NCBI RefSeq assembly: GCF_019320115.1
Contig: NC_089588.1
Coordinates: 117,264,904-117,328,903, forward strand
DNA from: Miscanthus floridulus
Taxonomy: Eukaryota; Streptophyta; Magnoliopsida; Poales; Poaceae
DNA length: 64,000 nt
Direction: 5' to 3'
Under the pieces are notes generated by a model, which worked only from the letters and a program-made list of their open reading frames with translations, made no database searches and was not told where the DNA came from. Positions 32,838 through 42,930 of this stretch are shown piece by piece. Every line of letters starts with the position of its first letter. Position 1 is the stretch's first letter. Both the position numbers and the translations under genes were made by a program.

Positions 32838-35012
32838 TCTTCCAATAGGCAGGGGTCACTATGAAACCTTTCTAAGGTTCGTCTAACAAGTTAGGGCCAT
32901 TAGATTCACTCAACAAACAGATGTAGAGCCCCCCTTCCCGATGGCACATTGACGCGCAGCCTATACACATGGGGACAAAGGCTGCACTATACCTGATTCA
33001 TCAAGCCATTCTTACGCCAATAAAGGTAACCACTAACAAGCTCAAAAAGGTCCTCATACTGAGCTAAAGCCAGAGTCATATGGCCCTCACAGCTGTATGG
33101 TAAGTCCCGGATGATCACTTACAGATAAGTCCTTAGGGAGAGGAATTTGAAGCATTTAGAAAGTAGCTAAATACTCCGGCCCCTGTTTCCAAGTTACTAA
33201 AGAGTCATATTTTAATGTTTATTGCATATGCCATTAGTCAAGTTATAAGATCATGGTTTAATTGAGCACTAGCAAAGCTAACCAATGCATATCCCATTGG
33301 TGACAAGGTATAAGTTTAATTCTAGGGAATCCCAATCAAGGTGACACATGCAACCTAAATTTAATATGTTATAGTAAATAGGAAACAAGGATGATCCCAT
33401 GCTATACTTGCCTTGAGCAAAGTACTCCTGCTGATCCTGCATGTCAAAGTAGTACCCCTGATCTCCTACAAATTGCTCACCATCTATACTCGATAATCAC
33501 AGCAACATACAAGCATCCAGGAGCAATCATGCATAGCAAACAAAAGCTATAGATTAGAACAGTACACCAACAACATAAAATCAAGATGAAAAGTTTGAAA
33601 AACGAATCTACGTCTCATTATGAACACACAGACACAAAGATCACAAAAATTGGAGCTAAAACAAAGAAGTTATGAATTAAACAAGATTTTCTTTAGTAAA
33701 ATAAAAGATTAAATCTAACCTTGAATTTTAAAAGTTGAAAATCTACATAATAGTAGTATGAACATGTAGATAATGGAATTATGAACCTAACGCAACTTGA
33801 ACGGATCAAATCGGAGTTAAAACGGAGATTTTATGGCAAAAACAAAATTAGTGGCAAAACTGTAAATAGCTGAAAACGTATTTTAGATCTAACCGAAACA
33901 AAGTACGCTTTCAAAAGAAGAAAACAAAATATGAAAAGACGCTATGGACTACGGGTCTTGGTCTAATTAATTATAAGGGGTTTTTTGCAAATCTTACAGC
34001 GAAGGGGTATTCTTCGATATGAGCCGTCGAATTAGATTTGGACGACCGGGATAGAAGCTGGTGGATGAGAGGCGACGGCTGCCGGCTGGAAATTGACGGG
34101 CGCAGCGGCGCCATGGCCGGAACGGCTAAGATCTCACCGGAGAAGACAGTTAAGAGCCTAGGGTGCACGGTTTTTTCGAACGGAGAGGTCCAGGAGAGAG
34201 AGGAGAGGGTGGGGAACTCCCCGGAACCGAAAGAACGAACGGGAAGCCAACGAAGGGGTGCGGCGGCTGTACAATCCCGACAACGGCGGCACTAGGGCTC
34301 GATGAAGGTGGTTGCAATCGTAGGAGCTTGGGATGGAGGCGGCGGGCATGGGCATCCGGTATTTAAGGCCCTGGAGCCTTGGGAGACACGGCAAGCGGAG
34401 GGAGACGGGGGCAGCGCGGACTCGGCGGCGGCGGTGTCTGGCTTGGTTACGTGCGAGGAAGAAGACGCCCTGACGAGCGGGTCCGGACCGTCAGCGAGAG
34501 GAAGGAAAGGAGGGGCACACTGTGGGCCTTGCTGGCTGCGAAGCTGGGCCGGCGCTCGCTGGCCGTGGGAGTGTAGGCCCATGTGGGGAGAAGGACGACC
34601 CAAGGGAAGGTAAGCCGAACTGGGCCAGCGCGGAAGGAAAAGAGAGGCAGGCTTGTGCGGGAGCAACTGGGCCGCGGGATGGGAACGGGCCACGAGCGAG
34701 AAAAGAGAGGTAGGCCGACTGGGTCAAAAACAGGGAAAGGAGAAAGGAGGGAGGGAAATTCATGTTTTTTCCTTTTCTAATTTTTCCAAAGCAAATCTCA
34801 AAATACAAATTCAAAACAATTTAAAGTTTGATTTCAAATCACACCACTCAAAAATTAATATGCAGCGGCATGAATGCACACACATGATTGTAAACCTATA
34901 TTTGATTTTATTTTTATAAAATTATTATTTTCCTGAATTCAAATGCTCACAAAAATGCACAATAAATCAATTTCTCCTATTTCAAAATTATTGCAAATTT
35001 TAGGGTGTTACA
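32838..35012 (-). repeat. Right (5') LTR of the chromovirus, truncated
   Basis: It ends with GGGTGTTACA at 35012 (TGTAACACCC on the minus strand) and shares about 810 bp with the left LTR. Its inner about 600 bp are missing relative to the left LTR. At the break, CTTCCAATAGG is repeated twice. The GC-rich stretch 34030-34740 lies inside it and gives composition-driven open frames that are not genes. Confidence 0.75.
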
Positions 35013-36086
35013 AAATCATAGCGTCAGCAAAAATCATTTCTATACACCTCTAATAATAGAGGCTATTTCTAGAGGTGGCCACCCCTAAAATTAAGATTGG
35101 ATATGTAGAGACGGCGGAGTTTTCAACAGCCCCTAAAGTTGGGGAGCTCTTTTCCCACAATTTTTTTATGCCGGTGTTTCAAACAGATGGATGGCTCTCC
35201 ATTTTCCAAACCCAGAACCATATATTACTTCTTGCCCGTTCTTATCCCCTCCAAGGCTGCTTTTCTCTTCTGCCTATGAAAGCACAGCACTTCCCCTCTG
35301 TCCACGGCACGAACAGCACATATCGGCAGCGCACGCAGGCACAACAGCTCGAGGGCACGAGGTGGCAGCGTCCATGGCGTTAATGGGAAATTGGGCATGG
35401 AGCGTGCGTGGTCACAGCTGCCAAGACTTGGGCGTGGTGGTGGTGCGGTGGTCGGCCGGGCATGGCGCACGCAGACGCAGGCAGCGGGCGGCAGCTGCGG
35501 CACGGGGATGGCTGCCTCAGGGTGCCCGGGTGTGCGGCCACTGTGGCCGTACATGCACTGTGCTTTTTTGTTTTTATTTGATTGTTATAGAGGTGGACCA
35601 TATTATCAACTGGGTTTAGAAATCCATTTTTCGAGGTGAGATATGTTATCAACAGACTGTACAAATCATTTTATGCAACCGCCTGTTAAAAAAATATACT
35701 CGATTTCCCAAGAACATTTACGGCGATATAGCAGCCTTAACTTTTCTGAGATTTCATTTGTCATTTTATTTCGGTGAAATACAAAATCGTGTGCCCAGCC
35801 ATTCCGTGGCATGCCAGCGGGGGTCTGCGCACATTGCACACAAAGCACACAATGCGGATTGCGGCCACAGAAAGCAACAGGGGCAAAAGACATAGACTCG
35901 GCCGGACTCCAAGTCTCAAACACACGTACACGAGGCTGTCCTGTAACTAGCATGAGGAGACAACCCAAACCGAACAAAAGAAAAAACGAGATTGCAGTAA
36001 CATAGTAGTAGAGAAGTCAGGGTCGGCCTGGTGGGTGGCAGCAGGCAGATTCAAACCATCACGGGACCTCAACAAGCAATCAGCTG
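35013..36086. other. Spacer with decayed transposon ends
   Basis: CTAGAGGTGGCCACCCCTAA near 35070 and TTATAGAGGTGGACC near 35585 resemble inverted subterminal repeats of an old element that spans about 35040-35650. Open frames between are composition-driven. The rest shows nothing recognisable. Confidence 0.35.
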
Positions 36087-36203
36087 AAGGAGCTGAGCTG
36101 TTTTTAGATTGTTGTTCCGTGACCCACAGAAACGGTGTTCACTGCACGGAGGAGCTGTTTTTAGATTGTTGTTCAGTGACCCACAGAAACGGTGTTCACT
36201 GCT
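36087..36203 (-). repeat. Two extra copies of the CAF1 pseudogene tail
   Basis: GGAGCTGTTTTTAGATTGTTG with GTGACCCACAGAAACGGTG occurs twice in tandem. A related third copy is at 37148-37200, where it is the C-terminal tail and 3' flank of the CAF1-like pseudogene. The preceding CTCAACAAG is shared too (36069 and about 37125). The CACTA debris lies between the copies. Confidence 0.75.
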
Positions 36204-36460
36204 CGGGCACTCGGCAAACAAGCTCTTTGCCGAGTGTTGAACTAAAAACACCCGGCAAAAAAAAAACACTCGGCAAATAAGGGGTTTACCGAGTGTAAAA
36301 AAAAATACTCGGCAAATAAATGGTTTGCCGAGTGTTTTTTTTTTTACACTCGGCAAACAAATAAAAAATTTCTGGAAAAGAAGGAAAAAGGAAAAATGAG
36401 GAAAAAACTTTGCCGAGTGTCCGGATCCAGGACACTCGGCAAAGCCCCACGCACCCACGC
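36204..36460. repeat. CACTCGGCAAA-type CACTA subterminal array (fragment)
   Basis: ACACTCGGCAAA and its inverse TTTGCCGAGTGT alternate at least nine times with A- or T-rich spacers. This motif marks another grass CACTA family. No terminus of the CACTA form was found, so only a fragment is claimed. Confidence 0.75.
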
Positions 36461-37120
36461 CCTAAAATCACACACCCGCCGGTCACACGTGGCCCCTCCC
36501 CTCCTCTCCTCCCGCTCACACGCGCGACCTCTCCCTGCCCCCGCTCCCTCTCACTGCCTCCCGCCGGCCCCTCCCCTCCTCTCCTCCCGCCGGCCCGGAT
36601 CCGCCTCCTCCCTCCTCTCACCGGCACCACCCCGGATCCGGCCCCTCCCTCCCCTCCTCTCCTCCCGCCAGCGGCTGGCCCCGGCCCCTCCCCTCCTTGC
36701 CCCGGATCCGCCGCCTCCCTCCTCTCGCCGGCACCGCCCCAGATCCAGCTCCTCTCCTCCCGCCGGCGGCCGGCCCCGGCCCCTCCCCTCCTTGCCCTGG
36801 ATCCGCCGCGTCGCTCCGGATCCGCTGCCTCCCTTCCCCGGCGCCCCGGCCCTCCCCTCCCTTCTTCCCCTCCCCCTCCCCCTTCTTCTTCCCCGGCGGC
36901 CGTCCCTCCCCTCCCCCTTCTTCTTCCCCGGCGGGCGCCCCTCCCCTCCCTTCTGCCCCCACCAGCGTGGAGGGCCAAGGCGAGCTCCAGGCCGACGGAT
37001 CCGCGTCGGGTGGTCCTCGCGACGGTGGCTGGCATTGGATCCGGCGAGGAGGGCCAAGGGGAGCTCCACGGCCTTGGATCCGTGGCGGGTGGACGCTGGG
37101 GCCTAGTGCGGCCGGACGCT
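36461..37120. repeat. CT/GC-rich low-complexity tract with short tandem repeats
   Basis: CCCCTCCCCTCCTCTCCTCC and GCCCCGGATCCGCC units repeat through about 36480-36950. Six long overlapping frames on both strands come from this composition and are not genes. The tract may be the leader of the adjacent CACTA remnant, by analogy with elements 1-3. Confidence 0.6.
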
Positions 37121-37171
37121 GGGGCCTCAACAAGAAGAAAGATGAAGGAGCTGAGCTTTTTTGTTCGTCGT

Positions 37172-37955
37172 TCAGTGACCCAGAGAAGAGCTGTTCACTG
37201 CGCCAAGCCCAAACAACACACGGCCATATTTCTCGGCTGACCCGTTGAAGAAGCCCTGACGAAGCTCATTATATTGAAGCAAATCGCTGTCAGAAACGAA
37301 TCAGAGCCTGCCTTGTGGCAGATTCGAGCGGAACTTGACATCAAGAATAATATTGGCAAGATCATCAAGCCCGCTGTCGGCGATACCGCAGAACTTCATC
37401 AGGTGCTTGATGTCGTACATGCTAGGGAAGTATATGTTGACGAGATAGGAAAATCAGGACATCGTGTCAGGCAGGCTTCCGTTGGTGAGCAACTTGAGCA
37501 GGTAGCCCACACCGTTGCGACCATCGAACGTCACCCACGCTCGGCAAAGCGTCGTGGATCGACTCCCTCTGTGGCGTGGCGGGTGAAGTCGATCCCACTG
37601 TGGCGGAGCAGCCCGATGTGGTCCGCATCCGCGACGTCGGTCCCTCGACCCTCGGAAGTTGAACTGACAGGAGCAGGGGCGGCGTCTATCGTCTGTGTTG
37701 CCTGCTCATCAAGGTGAGTACATATATCGACATTGGCCTCCGTGGTGGCGTAGTTGTACTCGGCCAGCGACTTGCTCAGCAGCTCCGGACGTACGGAGAG
37801 GGCGGTGCACCATGTACGCCGGGGTGCTGCACGTCCACGACGACGTTAGGGTAGTCATCGATGATGTCGCGGATCTTGGCGAACCCGTCCGAGGGGATGG
37901 CTGCGCACACCTCGCGGATCTCAACTGGCAGCAGGTCTTCAGGCCGCGTCGCCAT
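37172..37955 (-). pseudogene. CAF1 (CCR4-associated factor 1) deadenylase-like pseudogene
   Basis: Minus-strand coding starts at MATRPEDLLPVEIREVCAAI (ATG at 37955), followed by FAKIRDIIDDYPNVVVDVQH, the start of the DEDD nuclease domain. After frameshifts come IGLLRHSGIDFTRHATEGVD, VGYLLKLLTNGSLPDTMSLF and YFPSMYDIKHLMKFCG. It ends GFFNGSAEKYGRVLFGLGA with stop at 37172. CAF1 shortens mRNA poly(A) tails within the CCR4-NOT complex. Catalytic Asp and Glu near the start (usually DTEFPG) read DVQHPG here, so the active site is damaged as well. No introns interrupt it, as is usual for many plant CAF1 genes. Frameshifts at about 37800 and 37540 mark it as dead. Confidence 0.85.
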
Positions 37956-38657
37956 GGCCTACGACTACTTGTGTAGCAAACGGTTCAGAGGGTAGGGTTC
38001 AGCGACGACGGGTGGGGGCTTTCGCGGGAGGGGCATTCGGAGTAACAGATAAGACAATTAGGCAGCTTGGCGCATACATAGAATCAGTAAAAGATGCAAA
38101 CCAGTGGATCGAAATCATCGAACCCGTGCTTCTCGTACGTGCAACACAATCTGCAGGAGACAACTCCAGCAGCAAAACTATGCACATCCTCGAAACAGAA
38201 AAAAAAAAAAGAAACCTGATCGCATGGCGGCAAATATCTCACAAGTGTCGAAAGTGGATAATTATTAATACAATGTTCTGCATCTTAAGGTTTTGAGAGT
38301 ACACACAGCAACGACTTGAAGACAAATCTTCCCGTTATTATTACAGGGTTTTGAAGGCACGCAGATGCATATGTCTACGTACTTTATTACTCGACTGAAA
38401 ACAGAGTTGTTACGAATTATATATATGTTGTAGCCCCACACCAAGACATAACACACCTGAGTCAACTAAACTGAAACACTGGACTCACAAGCCTTTGCGA
38501 ATTTCTCCATGAACAAAGATTATATTAGGATGCTCTGGATGGTCACTTCACTGGCACTGATTATATAAACTGATGGATTATTGATACGACAAGTGTTTTG
38601 GCTCCTCCACTTCTGTTTCAGACACCGAGGCTTCTGAGACCTCCACCTCCTCGTCGG
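37956..38657. other. Spacer between CAF1 pseudogene and NLR gene
   Basis: About 700 bp with no recognisable gene; AT-rich from 38200 on. It probably holds the CAF1 5' flank and the 3' flank of the NLR gene. Confidence 0.4.
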
Positions 38658-41008
38658 TTACCTCATTTTCCTCTTCCTTCCAGATAGCGAAGCTGCTGAG
38701 ACCTCCTCCTCTGTCATCTCATCCTCCTCTGCTGTATCGTACAATGAGGCTTCTGAGACATCCTCGTCTGTCACCTCCTCTGCCTGGAATGAATATATAG
38801 TCTTTATATATGATTCTCGAAAAGAAAGGGCGTCAGTCACTTTAAAAGTTGATGTTCTTGCGTATGTACAATAGCACAGGCAGATGAAATTAAACAAGGA
38901 AGCTAGGACGCCCTGGACGAAATTTAATTGTCCTACTAATTCTATAAATCAAGGGCTATGATTTTCTGGGCATATTGTTACTATATATAATAATAATATA
39001 GTAATGAAGAAGTAGTACGTGTTAGTGCCTTAGTGGAATGGGGAATGGAACGTGGTTATTAAACAAGTTAGGCAGCTGCTACGTACCTCTTCATCGTCGC
39101 TGTGTACTGGTACGTACCAAACATTTTTATCTACGTTGAGGGTGAGTGCGGAACTATTGGGATGGAGTTGTACTATGCGCCGGAGCTCAGCCTCTGCCTT
39201 GTCCACGTCATCAGGGAAGGCATCCTTACAGTCGAGACGTGCCTTGGCATAGCGTAGTGAAGGGAGGCACTCCAAGTCCAAGCCGAGATTGTCACTCCGG
39301 GTAGCGTGCCCATCCTTGTAGAAAGCCCTGACCGGGACAGTGAACCAAAGGTCGTGGAGGTTTGGCATCACAGCAACAGGGGCCGGTGCTACTCTGCTGC
39401 TGCAGCCCCCATCCTCTGTTTTGGAATTGGAATCAAATACCATAGCATCATGTCCTCCCCTCCAGATGCTAAATGAAGCACTAGTCGAGTCATCGTTGGT
39501 CGCCAGCTGGACCATCCATCCAAACAACTGGAGAATTCTCAACTTGTGGAAGAAGACATCATTGGCAGCAATATTAACTACCGTAGCCTTCTTATGAGAA
39601 GCCGTCCTGTAATCCTTGGGTTCAATAAGGAGGAAACAGAGTTCTGGCAGCCCACTGCCTCGTCCATATGATCCACAGACAACCACAAGTAGGAAACGTT
39701 GGGGAGAAGCGTGGGATCTATGAATGACGACACACAAGGGAACCTGATGCCTGGTATACGTAGATGCCTGAGATGTTCTGAAAGCACAGCTTTGTCCCAC
39801 TCTGTTGAGGCAGGGGTAATTCCAGTGTGCAGATAACAATCCAGATGCAGTTGCTCGAACTCTTGCAGATTGCCTAGTGACTTCAAAAGTTCTGCCTGCA
39901 CGATCTCATCTAGCCTGCCTATGTAAATCACACGGAGCACCCTCAGTAGGCTCTGGTTGCCCAGCTCCTTCCAAAATTGCCTCTTGGACTCAAAAGACAG
40001 CATACGAACACCTATCTGTAGCTCCTCCAGTGACATCACCTTCTGGAGGAACCCATCGGGCACCTTCGTGTATTCGTCACATCTTATGCAGACCAACCAC
40101 GTTAGTAGGCTAACGCTCGATGGCAGTTGGACTTGCATATTACCATATACTCCGATACCTAGCAAGTCCAGTGTCTGTAGAAGCTTTAGAGCTCCTATCG
40201 CCTCGGGGAGCTCTTCGACATCTGTACCTCGTAGCCCTAGGTACCTCAGATGAACTAGTTTCCCAAGATGCTCAAGCCAGCGCCTGCCATACTCAGGTGA
40301 TGTGCGCCTCTCTAAAGCTAGCACACGTAAGAGTTTAAAGCTCGGATGCAAGACAAGACCACGGATATCACACCCATGGGCAACCAGTGACCTACGCTGT
40401 GTCATGTCCCTATGACCGTCAGGATGGGATTGATCCAGCAATATCCTGTTCTGGTGTGTTATCCGACGCACCTTGTGTCGTGATGATGTTCCTCCATCCT
40501 CATTTGAGATAGTGATGAAGTTTTCTTCGCATGCCAGACCACGAATAAGATCAAGGACCATGTCATGAACACGGCAGCAATGTATGATGCCTTCCTCTTC
40601 TGACTCTACCCCTTGGATCATGCTCCTGTTTATGAGCTGATGGAAGTATTCCTCTCCCCGCTGAAACAGGCTTGTTCTTATTTTCTTCTCGATAAAGCCT
40701 TCTGTTACCCATTTCCATATCAAAGAATCTTTCTCGATCTCATAGTCTTCGGGATACACACTTAGGTGTAGTAAGTAGGTCTTTAGATGAGAAGGCAGAT
40801 CATAGTAGCTAAGGGACAATATCCACACAGTATCATCTACCTGCCTGTTGTCTCTGCCACCATAGAAACCAGGAGAGTTGCACACCTCAAACCAATCGTT
40901 TCTTGATTTGCCCACCAACAAGCTAGCCATTGTGATGATAGACAATGGCATACCACCACATTTATGTAGAATCTTTTCAGATGCCCCTTCAGGATGATGA
41001 GCAGGACA

Positions 41009-41648
41009 CACTAATACAGAGATGGGCTTTACTCCCGGTGGGGAACCCCCTCTAGTCCCGGTTCCCCACCCGGGAGCAAGCATCCAGGACTAAAGGGGGT
41101 CCTTTAGTCCCGGGTCAGGAACCGGGACTAAAGGTCCTCCTAGCTTTAAAAAAAATAATACCACCTACCGCTGCGTCCCGTGAGATTCGAACCCAAGACC
41201 TCATGCATTGCCTCGCGCGTAGCTTACCACCCCACCTACACAACACATCTAACAATGGATGTGATGCTTCTCTTTTGAACTAACCCATTGGGGGACCTTT
41301 AGTCCCGGTTGGTGTTACCAACCGGGACTAAAGGGTCCTTTAGTCCAGGTTGGTGTTACCAACCGGGACTAAAGGTTGGAGGACTTTTAGTCCCGGTTGG
41401 TGGCTCCAACCGGGAGTAAAGGTCCACCTTTAGTCTCGGTTGGTGTCTCCAACCGGGACAGTTGGTGTCTCCAACCGGGACTAAAGGTCCCCTGCCACTG
41501 TGCCGAGCGCAGTAGCCGTTGGGCAGGGACCTTTAGTCTCGGTTGGAGACACCAACCGGGACTAAAGGTCTCTCTAGTCCCGGGCGCAAAAAATGCCGGG
41601 ACTAAAGCCCATTTTAGCCTCGGATGAAATGTCTGTTCTCTACTAGTG
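41009..41648 (-). mobile_element. 640-bp non-autonomous CACTA element inside the NLR exon
   Basis: Ends are CACTAATACAGAG (41009) and, inverted, CACTAGTAGAGAACAG (to 41648). The flanking 3 bp ACA is present on both sides (41006-41008 and 41649-41651). Terminal arrays of TTTAGTCCCGGTTGG match element 1. It carries no gene. Joining the flanks across one ACA keeps the NLR frame without a gap (GEDNC then PAHHPEG), so the host frame was open at insertion. Confidence 0.95.
41148..41245 (-). other. tRNA-like Pol III module in the 640-bp CACTA element
   Basis: On the minus strand an A-box-like TAGGTGGGGTGGTAAGC is followed after 45 bases by a strong B-box-like GGTTCGAATCT, then a T-run at 41155-41148. 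It is the third of four such modules in CACTA elements of this window. Confidence 0.5.
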
Positions 41649-42375
41649 ACAGTTGTCTTCACCACCAAATAGCCTCATATAAAATAGCTTCTTTGAGTTA
41701 TCATGTGAAAGAGGACCAAGCTGGTAAACTTCATTGCCACAGGCTACTTCTAGATCTCGAGTAGTTTTGACTACTCTACTTCTGTTATTGTTCCAATGCA
41801 AAGCTGATCCTAATGCTTGCAAGGAATTTATGTCCCATACGTCGTCAATAACGATGAAGTACCTAACAAAAAGACAGTACAAATGAATAAGCAGAGTTAG
41901 TAAACCTTGGAGCATCTATCGTCTATACTATACTATACTGTACAAAGGAGAAGAAGAGCGGCGCTACATCCGTACTATACGAGTATTGAATATGGGTGTT
42001 GTCTCCCTTTTATTTAGTGTTTGAAAATTACATACTAGTGGTACTTTATAGATTTTTAGACAAAGGATGAAAATCCGGATTCCTCTACTCAAGGTAGAAT
42101 CTGACAGTGGTACTTTATAACTTTGTATTATCAAATATAAATTGCCTAGCAAAAAAGGAGTATTGTGCCACAACTGCAGCTTTGATTCATAATGAAAAAA
42201 AAACAAACATCTTAGATTTGTTAATCAAATATAAATTCCCTAGCAAGAAGAAGTATTAATTGTACCACAACTGCATCATCGAAACATAATGAGAAAGAAA
42301 CATCTTCAAATTAAATGGTAAACGTATGTATGCTCCCCAATAGTATGCACACAGCACAAGCAGTGTAGCTAGCAG

Positions 42376-42776
<401 letters not shown>

Positions 42777-42930
42777 TATATATATTGAAACAGAGAAACT
42801 ATAGGTAATCTGGTGACAACTGATTAATGCATACCTCTTGTTTTCAAGGAATTCTCGGAGTTCGCCAATGAGCAGTTGTAGGTCCTTTACATCACGAATG
42901 GCCTGGTACATATTTTGATCGAGATTCCGG

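Larger units (their letters stand above)
28261..35012 (-). mobile_element. Ty3/gypsy chromovirus, Tekay/Del-like, internally deleted
   Basis: The outer ends read TGTCACACCC (28261) and GGGTGTTACA (to 35012), a typical LTR inverse pair. Minus-strand coding includes gag, the H2C2 integrase domain, the integrase core and the post-integrase region leading into a chromodomain. Protease, reverse transcriptase and most of RNase H are missing: gag joins pol near 31130. The two LTRs overlap only over about 810 bp (28890-29696 against about 32838-33648), because each has lost the part facing the interior. No clear 5-bp target duplication was found (TGAAA left, AAATC right). Confidence 0.8.

Noticed and set aside
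36286..37248. Six long overlapping open frames on both strands
   Set aside because: They come from a CT/GC-rich low-complexity tract where stop codons are rare. The peptides are Pro/Arg/Gly runs without domains.
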